Numbered from the stretch's first letter, positions 43,629 to 52,976 are shown. The stretch is 64,000 nt of DNA from Olleya sediminilitoris (GCF_016785945.1 NZ_JAEMEF010000001.1:434001-498000); one strand, 5' to 3'. Notes: generated by a model not told the origin, from the sequence alone. Numbers and translations are program-made.

Positions 43629-44900
43629 ATGAAAATTATTAAATTTTTACAATTCATTCCTTTACTGTTTTGTGTCTTTGGATTGGCTCAAGAAACTACT
43701 TCTATCAACGATTTTAATTTTGAAAGTACAACTAATCCTGCCTTTACTTTATTAGACGAAACACCAACACAAATCAATACACCTGATAATGTAAAAGCAC
43801 TAGGTTTATATCTTTCTAATGGTTTTTCTAACACTAATATTGCATTAGAGGTCAATCCCTATTGGCTTATAGATTTTAAAATTAAAAGAACATATCAGGA
43901 TTACAGAGGCTTAAAAAACAACCAAAATAATAAGAGTTATATAGACCCTTTTATTGGCTTAAAAACTAACTCATCTTTATCAATTGGGTATTTAGAAAAG
44001 CAGTTTGAAGGTTTTGAAACCGATAAAAAAACCATTGCTATTGGTTACAGAACGACTATTCTACAGTTTTATAACGCTAATAGAATTGAGAACATTAAAT
44101 CTGCAATACAACAAATAGATAATGGTGTTACAGATCCAATATATAAGTTGTTTGAAGAATTTTTAGCTGGTGAAGGTGTTAACTTTCCTGGTAGTGGTAG
44201 TTGTAATGCATTAGCTACTGATTTAGAATTAAAGTCTAAATACGAAACTTTAGCAGATGATTTTTTGTTTAGAGTTTTAGATCAGCAAGATCCTGACGAT
44301 CCAGACCCTTTGGCAACTCGTGCACATGCAGTTTTATCTGCTTTAGATAAGTTAACGATTACAAAAGAAGTATTAGTTGCTAATTATTTTAAAGACCGTT
44401 GTAGTAATATAAAAAGCTTTGTAAATAACCCTAAAACCACAAAACCTATTTTCAGATTAGATGGAGCAGTTGCTTATAGTTTATTATTTAAAGAAAACGA
44501 AATAAGTACTGATACAGCTAACAGGTTTGGTGCTTGGTTAACTGCAGATTTTGCTGTTCAGTTTAACACCGAAACCTACTTGCATTTTTATGGTATTGGT
44601 AAATATGTTGATGACGAATTTAATATTAATGAATCAGGTCTTTATACAAAAGAACATTTTTGGGACTATGGTGGAAAATTAGAGTTAGAACTGAAAAAAT
44701 TTAAATTTTCTTACGAGTATCTAAAACGCTCTTTAAATGAGGATTTGTATAGATCTGTAGGTAATATTAGCTACCAATTAAACACTAGTTTAAGCCTAAT
44801 TGGAGGTTTTGGTAAAGATTTTCCTGTTACAGATAATTTAGTAACGGTTTTAGGTATAAGTTGGGGTTTAGATGGAGGAATAGACTCTATATTTAATTAA
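43629..44900 (+). CDS. Exported, probably outer-membrane protein of unknown function
   Basis: 423 residues with a signal peptide (about 1-20, ending FGLAQ). The rest alternates in amphipathic beta-strands (for example KALGLYLSNGFSNTNIALEV, SSLSIGYLEKQ, TIAIGYRTTIL), interrupted by a helical insert with two or three cysteines (about residues 155-265), and ends SLIGGFGKDF...LVTVLGISWG. This suggests a beta-barrel of the outer membrane with a large loop. No family recognised. Follows the 140-residue gene by 17 nt; the shared terminator is downstream. Confidence 0.72.
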   Translation: MKIIKFLQFIPLLFCVFGLAQETTSINDFNFESTTNPAFTLLDETPTQINTPDNVKALGLYLSNGFSNTNIALEVNPYWLIDFKIKRTYQDYRGLKNNQNNKSYIDPFIGLKTNSSLSIGYLEKQFEGFETDKKTIAIGYRTTILQFYNANRIENIKSAIQQIDNGVTDPIYKLFEEFLAGEGVNFPGSGSCNALATDLELKSKYETLADDFLFRVLDQQDPDDPDPLATRAHAVLSALDKLTITKEVLVANYFKDRCSNIKSFVNNPKTTKPIFRLDGAVAYSLLFKENEISTDTANRFGAWLTADFAVQFNTETYLHFYGIGKYVDDEFNINESGLYTKEHFWDYGGKLELELKKFKFSYEYLKRSLNEDLYRSVGNISYQLNTSLSLIGGFGKDFPVTDNLVTVLGISWGLDGGIDSIFN

Positions 44901-44936
44901 AAAGGTTTAACAACACATAGTTGTTAAACCTTTTTT
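44899..44936. terminator. Bidirectional terminator, end of the heme operon
   Basis: 16-bp stem (44899-44914 with 44920-44935), loop ACATA, A/T runs on both sides; shared by the unknown pair (plus) and hemB (minus). Confidence 0.92.
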
Positions 44937-44939
44937 AAG

Positions 44940-45950
44940 TTATGATAATAATTTTACCACATCTTTTGCAAAGTAACTTGCTATAACATCTGCTCCTGCA
45001 CGTTTGATTGCTGTAATTTGTTCCATCATAACAGCATCATGATCTAGCCAACCTTTTTCGGAAGCAGCCTTAAGCATTGCATATTCACCTGATACTTGAT
45101 ACACAGCTACTGGTACGTCAACTTCGTTTTTAATTTCTCTAACAATATCCAAATAACATAAGCCTGGTTTTACCATAACAATATCTGCTCCTTCGTCTAT
45201 ATCCATTTCTGTTTCACGTATGGCTTCAAAACGGTTAGCGTAATCCATTTGGTATGTTTTTTTGTCTTTTGGGATTTCTTGAGCATCTACAGGAGCAGAG
45301 TCCAACGCGTCTCTAAACGGTCCATAAAAAGCAGATGCATATTTGGCAGAATAACTCATAATACCAGTGTCTGTAAAGCCATCGTCTTCTAAGGCTTCAC
45401 GAATTGCCAAAATACGACCATCCATCATATCACTTGGAGCTACAAAATCTGCTCCAGCTTCCGCATGAGACAAACTCATATCAGCTAAAACTTCAACTGT
45501 GTCATCGTTTATTACTTTTCCATTTTCAATTATTCCATCGTGACCAAAAGAGGAGTAAGGGTCTAAAGCAACATCTGTCATAACCACCATGTCTGGACAT
45601 GCGTTTTTAACCGTTTTAATTGCGCGTTGCATTAACCCTTCAGGATTTAATGCTTCAGTACCTTTGTTATCTTTTAAATTATCAGGAACTTTTACAAATA
45701 GTAATACCGATTTTAAGCCAAGTTTCCAAAGCTCTTTAACTTCGGCTTGTAATAAATCCAAGCTATAGCGATAATAATTTGGCATTGAAGCAATTTCTTC
45801 TTTAACACCATGTCCTTCCACAATAAAAAGTGGTACTAAAAAATCGTTTGGAGATATTATAGTTTCTCTTACTAAGCTTCTAATAGCTTCGTTCGTTCTT
45901 AATCTTCTATTTCTTTTAGTCGGATACATAATTCTATTAATTTTTGGCAT
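44940..45950 (-). CDS. hemB: Porphobilinogen synthase (delta-aminolevulinate dehydratase)
   Basis: 336-residue enzyme condensing two 5-aminolevulinate molecules to porphobilinogen. The Schiff-base lysine lies in MVKPGLCYLD and the second active-site lysine in SAKYASAFYGPFR. The metal loop reads DVALDPYSSFGHDG, lacking the zinc-binding cysteine triad, so this should be the magnesium-type enzyme. Last gene of the heme operon; it overlaps ychJ by 14 nt. Confidence 0.97.
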   Translation of the reverse strand: MPKINRIMYPTKRNRRLRTNEAIRSLVRETIISPNDFLVPLFIVEGHGVKEEIASMPNYYRYSLDLLQAEVKELWKLGLKSVLLFVKVPDNLKDNKGTEALNPEGLMQRAIKTVKNACPDMVVMTDVALDPYSSFGHDGIIENGKVINDDTVEVLADMSLSHAEAGADFVAPSDMMDGRILAIREALEDDGFTDTGIMSYSAKYASAFYGPFRDALDSAPVDAQEIPKDKKTYQMDYANRFEAIRETEMDIDEGADIVMVKPGLCYLDIVREIKNEVDVPVAVYQVSGEYAMLKAASEKGWLDHDAVMMEQITAIKRAGADVIASYFAKDVVKLLS

Positions 45951-46326
45951 ACCCTAAGTAATACCATTTGTTGTTTTCTTTTACAAATGCAGATTTTTCA
46001 TGAATGACATCCATGTTGCCTTTGTCATAAAAATAAGCATTAAATGTTACTGTGCCTTTTTCATTTTTACTTAAACCTTTGTTAGTTTCCAATAGCTCTA
46101 GTTTTATCCACTCTACAGATTTAGCCCATTTTACAATCGCTTTTTTTTCTGAAACTGGTCTAGTTGTGGCATGATGTGTTTGCATTAAATAATCACCTTT
46201 TGCTAACACAAAAGCACTATATCTTGAGCGCATTAACTGTTCTGCAGTTTCGGTTTTTCCACTATTTAAATGAAACACTTCACAGCATTGTTTGTAGGTT
46301 TTGGTATTTCCGCAGTAACAATTCAT
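45937..46326 (-). CDS. YchJ-family SEC-C/NTF2-like protein
   Basis: 129 residues. An N-terminal SEC-C-type zinc motif (CYCGNTKTYKQCC) is followed by the conserved AEQLMRSRYSAFVLAKGDYL and an NTF2-like domain (about 40-128). YchJ proteins have no firmly established function. It lies 1 nt after hemF and overlaps hemB by 14 nt, so it is cotranslated with heme genes; a metal-handling role would fit, but that is speculation. Confidence 0.85.
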   Translation of the reverse strand: MNCYCGNTKTYKQCCEVFHLNSGKTETAEQLMRSRYSAFVLAKGDYLMQTHHATTRPVSEKKAIVKWAKSVEWIKLELLETNKGLSKNEKGTVTFNAYFYDKGNMDVIHEKSAFVKENNKWYYLGYAKN

Positions 46327-46327
46327 A

Positions 46328-47230
46328 TTATACCCAATCTATTGGGTTTTTTAAAACGTTTATTAAACATTCTTCTTCACTTCCTGGTTCTGGATGATGG
46401 TCGTAAACCCATTGTACATGAGGTGGTAAGCTCATTAAAATACTCTCTATTCTACCATTGGTTTTTAAACCGAAAAGGGTTCCTTTATCATGGACTAAGT
46501 TGAACTCAACATAGCGTCCACGACGTATTTCTTGCCAATCGCGTTGCGCTTTGGTGTAAACTAAATCTTTTCTTTTTTCAACTATAGGAAGATAGGCCTC
46601 AAGAAAACTATCACCAACTTCAGTAACAAAATCATACCAGTTTTGCATACTCATTTCTTCTGAGGCTTTACAATAATCAAAAAATAATCCTCCTAAACCA
46701 CGTCCTTCATTACGATGTGCGTTATAAAAGTACTCGTCACAACGTGCTTTGTATTTTGGATAAAACTCAGGATTATGTTTATCACAAGCGGTTTTACAAG
46801 TTTGATGGAAGTGTTTTGCATCCTCATCAAATAGGTAATAAGGTGTAAGATCTTGTCCTCCTCCAAACCATTGGTCTACAATATTTCCGTCTTTATCGTA
46901 CATCTCAAAATAACGCCAATTTGCATGTACAGTTGGTACCATTGGATTTTTTGGATGTAATACTAAGCTTAAGCCACAAGCAAAAAAATCGGCATCTTCA
47001 ACACCAAAATATTTTTGCATACTATCAGGTAATTTACCATGTACACCAGAAATATTAACACCACCTTTTTCAAAAACATTTCCGTTTTCTATAACTCTTG
47101 TGCGTCCACCACCACCTTCTGGTCGTTTCCAAATATCTTCTTGAAAGGTTGCTTTACCATCTATTTTTTCTAATCCAGCTGTTATGCTGTCTTGTAATTG
47201 GTGTATGTATTCAAAAAATTTATCTTTCAT
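46328..47230 (-). CDS. hemF: Oxygen-dependent coproporphyrinogen III oxidase
   Basis: 300-residue enzyme converting coproporphyrinogen III to protoporphyrinogen IX using O2. Family signatures FFACGLSLVLHPKNP, TVHANWRYFE, WFGGGQDLTPYY and RGLGGLFFDY are all present, with AQRDWQEIRRGRYVEFNLV near the end. It indicates aerobic heme synthesis; no oxygen-independent HemN is in this window. Between the tautomerase-like gene (2 nt) and ychJ (1 nt). Confidence 0.97.
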   Translation of the reverse strand: MKDKFFEYIHQLQDSITAGLEKIDGKATFQEDIWKRPEGGGGRTRVIENGNVFEKGGVNISGVHGKLPDSMQKYFGVEDADFFACGLSLVLHPKNPMVPTVHANWRYFEMYDKDGNIVDQWFGGGQDLTPYYLFDEDAKHFHQTCKTACDKHNPEFYPKYKARCDEYFYNAHRNEGRGLGGLFFDYCKASEEMSMQNWYDFVTEVGDSFLEAYLPIVEKRKDLVYTKAQRDWQEIRRGRYVEFNLVHDKGTLFGLKTNGRIESILMSLPPHVQWVYDHHPEPGSEEECLINVLKNPIDWV

Positions 47231-47232
47231 TT

Positions 47233-47580
47233 TTATACCATTGATTTGTTACAATATGTTGCTTTTTCAAAATCTCTTATATTAATTGCTATAAAGGGAA
47301 TGTTAGGAAACAATTTTTTTAATTCTGTGACTATGTTTTTTGATAATTCAGCTTTTTGCTCAATCGTTCTGCCTTCCATGATATTAGCAAAAACATGAAT
47401 GAAATCTGTTTTTTTTCCGCCAACCATATAATTGTCTGCAAATGGATTTAGACGGACTTTAATATCTGCTTCGTCAAATAATTTAGTCTCTACAGCAGCA
47501 TTATGTACAGTTAAAAGTGTGTTTTCAGGACTGTTTAAATCTAAAATGTTTTTGGAACAGTCTATTACAAAGTGTGGCAT
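47233..47580 (-). CDS. Tautomerase-superfamily protein (CHMI-like)
   Basis: 115 residues beginning MPHFVIDCS. Removal of Met leaves Pro1, the general base of the tautomerase/4-oxalocrotonate family, and length and sequence fit 5-carboxymethyl-2-hydroxymuconate delta-isomerase. The rest of the homoprotocatechuate pathway is absent, and the gene is locked inside the heme operon (6 nt after the GNAT gene, 2 nt before hemF), so its true substrate is open. Confidence 0.8.
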   Translation of the reverse strand: MPHFVIDCSKNILDLNSPENTLLTVHNAAVETKLFDEADIKVRLNPFADNYMVGGKKTDFIHVFANIMEGRTIEQKAELSKNIVTELKKLFPNIPFIAINIRDFEKATYCNKSMV

Positions 47581-47586
47581 TAGTTG

Positions 47587-48120
47587 CTATTTAAATAATT
47601 TATACAACTCCATATTTAATGGATCTTCACCAATAGGAGTAAATTCGTTTTTTAAAGTTTTAATCCATTTAAAACCATTTGTTTCAGCAACTTTTATACT
47701 GCTTTTATTAGTGTTGTGGACTATAATTTTAAGTGTCTTTAAATGTAATTCTGTAAAAGCATATTCTATTAAAAATTTAATGGCTTTGGTGGTAACGCCT
47801 TTACCTTTATAAGTGTAACCTATGCAATAAGCAAACTCACCTTGGTTTGTAGACCAGTTTAAGTCTTTAATGTAGATTATTCCTGATATTTCTCTGGTTT
47901 GAATATGTTTTAAAGTGAATAAAAATTCCTCTTTATTTTTAAATTGTTTAGCTTTTTTATTTACGAATATTTCCGATAGCGTAGGTGTTAGGTTTTGCGC
48001 TATAGTTTTTGGAAAATAACGTTGTAATCTGTCTTGATTGGCAATTATAAAATCACATAGTTTCCAAGCGTCTCCACTGTGGATGGGGTTGATTTCAAAT
48101 GTGTCAAATTGTGCAATCAT
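47587..48120 (-). CDS. GNAT-family N-acetyltransferase
   Basis: 177 residues with a GNAT fold: acetyl-CoA pyrophosphate loop IGYTYKGKGVTTKAIKFLIE, then LKIIVHNTNKSSIKVAETNGF. RimJ/RimL-like subgroup (protein or small-molecule acetyltransferase). Substrate unknown. It shares one base with the upstream EI24 gene and sits in the heme operon. Confidence 0.85.
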   Translation of the reverse strand: MIAQFDTFEINPIHSGDAWKLCDFIIANQDRLQRYFPKTIAQNLTPTLSEIFVNKKAKQFKNKEEFLFTLKHIQTREISGIIYIKDLNWSTNQGEFAYCIGYTYKGKGVTTKAIKFLIEYAFTELHLKTLKIIVHNTNKSSIKVAETNGFKWIKTLKNEFTPIGEDPLNMELYKLFK

Positions 48121-48872
48121 TACATTAAAGTTTGATTACTTGTTTTTAGTTTTTTGACGGTTGTTAAAGTTCCAGCAGTTACACTAAGTGGCAAAACAAG
48201 TATTACACCTATAAATGGTATGAATAGGCATAGAATAAAAACAAGTCCGTTACCTATTGCTAATCCGCGATTTTGTCTAATAAATTTAACGCTGTCTTTG
48301 TAATTTAAATGACGTTCTAAAGTGTAATCCATATTACCAAAACCAGCATAATAGGATTGTACCATAATTAATAAAGCTGTAGAAAAGATATTAACTACAG
48401 GTATAAATTTAAGTAGTAATATAGGAATAGTTATTAAAAGCTCGCGTCCAAGATTTCTAATATTTATTCTTATGCCTCGCCAAAGTTGTTCTTGAAAAGA
48501 GGTTTTTCTGTGATTGTGTTTAACAATTCCTGTTATATGAGTTTCGATTTTTTCTGAAACTGGACTCATAAATGGAGCAGATAAAGCCATTATTATGTGT
48601 TTGTATAATATTAAGCCAATTGCAATTATAATGATGCCTCCAATTATTGTAGAGATTGTTGTAAAGGTTTGTTTTCCCCAATCCCAAAACCAGATTTTTG
48701 CAATAAATTGTCCGATATTATCAGAAAGTCCGTAAGCTGTAACGCCAATAATAGCAGCTGTTATAATGCTAATAATAATAGGAATAAAAAAATACTTCCA
48801 AAGTTTAAGTCTTGAAATTAGTGCAAGAGCACCTGAGTATCCATTTATTCCTTTTATTATGTTTTGTATCAT
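48120..48872 (-). CDS. EI24/CysZ-like membrane protein
   Basis: 250 residues with about four hydrophobic segments (residues about 30-50, 75-100, 145-170, 205-230). The pattern SAPFMSPVSEKIE, plus GYSGALALISRLKLWKYFFIP at the start, fits the EI24-domain family, whose bacterial members include the sulfate channel CysZ. Cargo is unknown here. Follows hemE by 30 nt and overlaps the GNAT gene by one base. Confidence 0.8.
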   Translation of the reverse strand: MIQNIIKGINGYSGALALISRLKLWKYFFIPIIISIITAAIIGVTAYGLSDNIGQFIAKIWFWDWGKQTFTTISTIIGGIIIIAIGLILYKHIIMALSAPFMSPVSEKIETHITGIVKHNHRKTSFQEQLWRGIRINIRNLGRELLITIPILLLKFIPVVNIFSTALLIMVQSYYAGFGNMDYTLERHLNYKDSVKFIRQNRGLAIGNGLVFILCLFIPFIGVILVLPLSVTAGTLTTVKKLKTSNQTLM

Positions 48873-48902
48873 AACTAATAAGACGTCATGTGTAACGTTT
48901 TG

Positions 48903-49928
48903 TTACGCTTTATATTCTTTTACTGCATCAATAAATGCTTTTGCGTTTTCTAGAGGTATGTTTGGTAAAATACCATGACCTAAATTAACGATGTATTTGT
49001 CTTTACCAAAGTCGTTAATCATTTGAGTTACCATTTTTTTAATTTCTGCTGGTGGAGAAAATAATCTTGTTGGATCAAAATTTCCTTGAAGTGTGATGTT
49101 TCCACCAGTTAAATAACGTGCATTTCTAGCAGAACACGTCCAGTCTACACCTAATGCTGCTGCACCAGATTTAGCCATTTGGTCTAAAGCAAACCAGCAT
49201 CCTTTCCCGAAAGCAATAACAGGAGCGTCATCTTTTAATGCGTCAATAATTTGTTGAATATATTGCCAAGAAAATTCTTGATAATCTACTGGAGACAACA
49301 TGCCTCCCCAAGAATCAAATACTTGAACAGCATTACAACCTGCTTTTACTTTTTCTTTTAAATATGCAATAGTTGTATCTGTAATTTTTTGTAATAATTG
49401 GTGTGCAGCTAAAGGATTTGTAAAACAAAACTCTTTTGCTTTGTCAAAGTTTTTAGATCCTTGACCTTGTACGCAATAGCATAAAATGGTCCATGGTGAA
49501 CCTGCAAAACCTATTAACGGAATTTCGTTGTTTAGTTTTTCTTTAGTTGCTTTTATAGCTTGGTAAACATAGTTTAATGCTTCTTTTACATCAGGTACGA
49601 TAACATTGTCTACATCTTTTTGTGTACGTATTGGATTTGGTAAATATGGTCCAAAATTAGGCTTCATTTGTACCTCAATATTCATGGCTTGAGGTATAAC
49701 TAAGATGTCACTAAATAATATTGCAGCATCCATACCGTAACGACGTATTGGTTGTACAGTAATCTCACTAGCTAATTCTGGAGTTTGGCAACGTGTAAAA
49801 AAGTCGTATTTAGCTTTTATTTCCATGAATTCAGGAAGATAACGTCCTGCTTGACGCATCATCCAAACTGGTGGACGTTCTACGGTTTCTCCTTTTAATG
49901 CTCTTAAAAATAAATCGTTTTTTATCAT
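48903..49928 (-). CDS. hemE: Uroporphyrinogen decarboxylase
   Basis: 341-residue enzyme that removes four carboxyl groups from uroporphyrinogen III to give coproporphyrinogen III. Signature [16 protein letters not shown] at the N-terminus and [11 protein letters not shown] in the middle, with [10 protein letters not shown] and [11 protein letters not shown] further on. An 89-nt gap with a palindrome (49936-49951) separates it from hemCD. Confidence 0.97.
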   Translation of the reverse strand: MIKNDLFLRALKGETVERPPVWMMRQAGRYLPEFMEIKAKYDFFTRCQTPELASEITVQPIRRYGMDAAILFSDILVIPQAMNIEVQMKPNFGPYLPNPIRTQKDVDNVIVPDVKEALNYVYQAIKATKEKLNNEIPLIGFAGSPWTILCYCVQGQGSKNFDKAKEFCFTNPLAAHQLLQKITDTTIAYLKEKVKAGCNAVQVFDSWGGMLSPVDYQEFSWQYIQQIIDALKDDAPVIAFGKGCWFALDQMAKSGAAALGVDWTCSARNARYLTGGNITLQGNFDPTRLFSPPAEIKKMVTQMINDFGKDKYIVNLGHGILPNIPLENAKAFIDAVKEYKA

Positions 49929-49935
49929 CTTAGTT

Positions 49936-49951
49936 TTCCGTTAAAACGGAA
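49936..49951. repeat. Short palindrome upstream of hemE
   Basis: TTCCGT-TAAA-ACGGAA, a perfect 16-bp palindrome, 7 nt upstream of the hemE start codon on the minus strand. Same general type as the elements before atpG and scoB. Confidence 0.55.
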
Positions 49952-50017
49952 TGTTTTTAATTCAACTTAAATTTATATTGATTGTACTGTTATTAACTAA
50001 ATTAGTTAATATGATGT

Positions 50018-51592
50018 TTATACGTAATGTTGGTTAACTAATTCTATAACACTTTCTACTGTTGGTACTTTAGCTACGCGTACATCTTTAAAGTGCTTTT
50101 TAGCCTCTTTTGCAGTGGTTTCTCCAATACAAAATGCGATACCTTTTACTTCGTTTTCTTTTTTGTAACTCTGTATTGTTGACGGACTGTAAAACATAAC
50201 ACCTTCAACAGATTCTGGTAATTTCACGCTATCTAATTTTGTTTGATAGGCTTCAACTTCATTAACTATAATGTTGTTGTCTGTTAATATTGTTGGTAAA
50301 TCATCTAATCTTAGGTCGCTACAGAAGTAGGTTACCTCAGTACCTTCGATATTATCTACAAGATATTCTGCCAGTTTTTTAGCGTTTTTAGCTGTATGTG
50401 TTACTTTACCTATTCGGTTCTCAATCATTTTTTTAGTACGTCTTCCAACGCAGTAAATGTTTTTAAACTGAAGCTCTACCGCTGAATAGTTAGTCAATAA
50501 AGCTTCTACAGCATTTTGACTTGTGATAACAACATTTTGGATTTCATTTTTAAGAAATCTTGGATGTATACGGTTTAAGCTGATTTTTACAAAGTCAGAA
50601 CTCTCGACCTTTACCTTATCGTTTAGTAAAAAACGTTGATCATCTGTTAATGATTTAGTTGAGTATATGTTTGTTGGAACATGAGACTCTTTTAACTCGT
50701 CCATTAAACGGTTTCCACCACGTTCTAAAATGTAGTCTGCACACCATTGTGCAATATCATGGTGTTCGCCTAAAGCTTTGACACGTTTAACATGTATTTT
50801 TTTGGTTCCGTCTTTACTTAAAAGTATGCCTTCAAAAGTGACTTCTTCGTCTTTTATAAATGCAAGTCCTCCAATTGGAGCTGTACAACCACCTTCAAGT
50901 TTATTTAAAAATTCGCGCTCAATTGTCGTACAAATTTCTGTTTCTTCGTGGTTTATTTCTTTTAAAATAGCAAGTGTCTCCTCGTCTTCTTCAAGTGCAG
51001 CAATCATAATTGCACCTTGAGCAGGAGCAGGAATCATCCATTCTAAATTTACTGCATCTTCTGGTCTAAGGTCAAGTCGACCAATACCTGCAGCTGCAAA
51101 TATGGCTCCATTCCAGTCACTATCTTCTAGTTTTTGTAACCTTGTGTTTACATTACCTCTAATGTCTACAACAGTATGTGTTGGGTAACGATTTAACCAT
51201 TGTGCACGACGACGTAAACTTCCGGTTGCTATTGTTGCTTCTCTAGCACCTAAAAACTCTTCGTTATGTTTAAATAATAAGGTATCTCTAACATTACCAC
51301 GTTTTAAAACAGCAGCTTGAACGATTCCTTTTGGTAATAATGTTGGTACATCTTTTAGACTATGCACTGCAATATCAATATCTCCATTTAACATGGCAAT
51401 ATCTAAAGTACGAGTAAAAATTCCTGTGATTCCTAATTCGTATAATGGTTTGTCTAAAACTAAGTCTCCTGTAGATTTTACAGGTACTAATTGTGTTTGA
51501 TGACCTAAATGTTCTAGCTGACTTTGTACTGCTTTTGCTTGGTATAGTGCTAACTCGCTATCACGAGTTCCTATTCTAATTATTTTAGACAT
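50018..51592 (-). CDS. hemCD: Fused porphobilinogen deaminase / uroporphyrinogen-III synthase
   Basis: 524 residues combining two consecutive enzymes. Residues about 1-300 are HemC: SLKDVPTLLP, GSLRRRAQWL and the dipyrromethane cofactor cysteine C236 in EGGCTAPIGG. Residues about 310-524 resemble HemD (VVITSQNAVEALL, YFCSDLRLDDL, VMFYSPSTIQSY). Together they turn porphobilinogen into uroporphyrinogen III; fusion would channel unstable hydroxymethylbilane to ring closure. Overlaps hemA by 8 nt. Confidence 0.95.
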   Translation of the reverse strand: MSKIIRIGTRDSELALYQAKAVQSQLEHLGHQTQLVPVKSTGDLVLDKPLYELGITGIFTRTLDIAMLNGDIDIAVHSLKDVPTLLPKGIVQAAVLKRGNVRDTLLFKHNEEFLGAREATIATGSLRRRAQWLNRYPTHTVVDIRGNVNTRLQKLEDSDWNGAIFAAAGIGRLDLRPEDAVNLEWMIPAPAQGAIMIAALEEDEETLAILKEINHEETEICTTIEREFLNKLEGGCTAPIGGLAFIKDEEVTFEGILLSKDGTKKIHVKRVKALGEHHDIAQWCADYILERGGNRLMDELKESHVPTNIYSTKSLTDDQRFLLNDKVKVESSDFVKISLNRIHPRFLKNEIQNVVITSQNAVEALLTNYSAVELQFKNIYCVGRRTKKMIENRIGKVTHTAKNAKKLAEYLVDNIEGTEVTYFCSDLRLDDLPTILTDNNIIVNEVEAYQTKLDSVKLPESVEGVMFYSPSTIQSYKKENEVKGIAFCIGETTAKEAKKHFKDVRVAKVPTVESVIELVNQHYV

Positions 51593-52847
51593 GCTTTGAG
51601 GTGTTTTCTAATTGAAACACTTTTTTAATTAATTCCAAACTTTCGTCAGTTGAGAAGGCATCATCTTTTAAATGATGTGCGAAATGATTGGTTATTTTTT
51701 GAATAATCTTATTACTTATAACTTCGGCTTGCTCTTCATTAAAGTTAGCCATTTTTTTTCGTTGCGTATCTAATTCAGCATTTTTAAAACTTTGAAGTTT
51801 GTGTTTTAACGCTTTAATTGTAGGTGCAAATTTTCTTGTTTCTAACCATCCAATAAATTCGACTTTAATATCTTCTATAATGCTTTCTGCTAACGGAATA
51901 TGTTTTTTTCTACGCTCTAAAGTTTCGTCTGTAATTTGTGATAAATCGTCTAAATGTATACGTTTTACGTTAGGTAAATCTGTTACATTTTCGTCTACGT
52001 TTTTAGGTATTGATAAATCTAAAATTAAAAGGTCTTTTTTAGATTGAATTAATTGTTTGTCAACCGTTGGGTTTTGTGCTCCTGTTGCAACAATTAATAT
52101 ATCTGCTTCATTAATTTCTTCTTGCAGATTAGCGTAATCTTTAACGACTAAATTAAACTTTCCAGCAACAGCTTCTGCTTTACCTTTGGTTCTGTTAATT
52201 AGTGTTATTTGTTCGTTTTTGGTATGTTTTACTAGGTTTTCACAAGTATTTCTACCTATTTTACCTGTTCCGAATAATAAAATGTTTTTATCCGTTACGT
52301 TTTCTATTGTATTTAATATGTATTGAACTGATGCAAATGAAACACTAGTTGCACCTGATGAGATTTCGGTTTCAGTTTTAATACGTTTGCTAGCCTGTAT
52401 AACCGAGTTCACTAAACGCTCTATAAAAGGATTAAGTAATCCATGCTCTTTAGAGATTGATGTGCTTTTTTTAAGTTGTCCAATAATTTCAAAATCACCT
52501 AATATCTGACTGTCTAATCCAGAACCAACTCTAAATAAATGAGAAATAGCTTCGTTACCTTTGTAGATGTAAGCATATTTTTGAAACTCGTCAACGGTTC
52601 CTTTTGTGTTGTCACACAATAACTGGATTAATTGATAAGGATGTTCTGCAAAACCATAGATTTCTGTACGATTACATGTAGATGTAACGATAAGACTCTG
52701 GATTCCGCTGGATTGTGCTTGAGATAAAAGCGCAAGTTTAGAGGTTTCATCTAAACTAAAATGACCTCTTATTTCTGCATCTGCTTTTTTATAACTTAAA
52801 CCTAAGGCGTAAAAATATGTGCCTGTTGACATGTGATAGTGCTCCAT
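51585..52847 (-). CDS. hemA: Glutamyl-tRNA reductase
   Basis: 420-residue first enzyme of the C5 heme pathway, reducing glutamyl-tRNA to glutamate-1-semialdehyde with NADPH. Catalytic cysteine in TSTCNRTEIYG; NADPH-binding loop LLFGTGKIGRNTCENL; C-terminal dimerisation helix. A start at the sixth residue (Met, 52832) is also possible, but the first ATG is kept. First gene of the nine-gene heme operon, with a -7 element upstream and a divergent AraC-type regulator. Confidence 0.97.
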   Translation of the reverse strand: MEHYHMSTGTYFYALGLSYKKADAEIRGHFSLDETSKLALLSQAQSSGIQSLIVTSTCNRTEIYGFAEHPYQLIQLLCDNTKGTVDEFQKYAYIYKGNEAISHLFRVGSGLDSQILGDFEIIGQLKKSTSISKEHGLLNPFIERLVNSVIQASKRIKTETEISSGATSVSFASVQYILNTIENVTDKNILLFGTGKIGRNTCENLVKHTKNEQITLINRTKGKAEAVAGKFNLVVKDYANLQEEINEADILIVATGAQNPTVDKQLIQSKKDLLILDLSIPKNVDENVTDLPNVKRIHLDDLSQITDETLERRKKHIPLAESIIEDIKVEFIGWLETRKFAPTIKALKHKLQSFKNAELDTQRKKMANFNEEQAEVISNKIIQKITNHFAHHLKDDAFSTDESLELIKKVFQLENTSKHV

Positions 52848-52873
52848 TTACCTGACTGGGACTTTATTGTGAG

Positions 52874-52881
52874 CAAATTTA
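52874..52881 (-). promoter_or_regulatory. -7 element of the heme operon promoter
   Basis: TAAATTTG on the minus strand, an exact TAnnTTTG match 26 nt before the hemA ATG. No perfect TTG upstream; an inverted repeat (52909-52922) lies where a -33 or activator site would be. Confidence 0.5.
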
Positions 52882-52908
52882 TGATGTATCTTTTTTAAAA
52901 AGTAACGC

Positions 52909-52922
52909 TAAAAGAACTTTTA
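52909..52922. promoter_or_regulatory. Inverted repeat upstream of hemA promoter
   Basis: TAAAAG-AA-CTTTTA, also flanked by direct repeats of TAACG (52903-52907 and 52924-52928). It lies just upstream of the hemA -7 element. Candidate activator or operator site for the divergent AraC-type regulator; inference. Confidence 0.4.
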
Positions 52923-52962
52923 ATAACGTTTGTGGTTTTTTATTGGTAAAAATGTCCAAACT

Positions 52963-52976
52963 ATGATAATTGTCAT
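52963..52976. promoter_or_regulatory. Near-perfect palindrome at the regulator's own promoter
   Basis: ATGATAATTGTCAT, palindromic except for one central pair, touching the -7 element of the AraC-type gene. The position is suited to autorepression. Confidence 0.4.

Noticed and set aside
47233-47580. Assigning the tautomerase to homoprotocatechuate degradation
   Set aside because: The fold matches CHMI, but none of the other catabolic genes are near and the gene sits inside the heme operon, so the pathway label is not supported.
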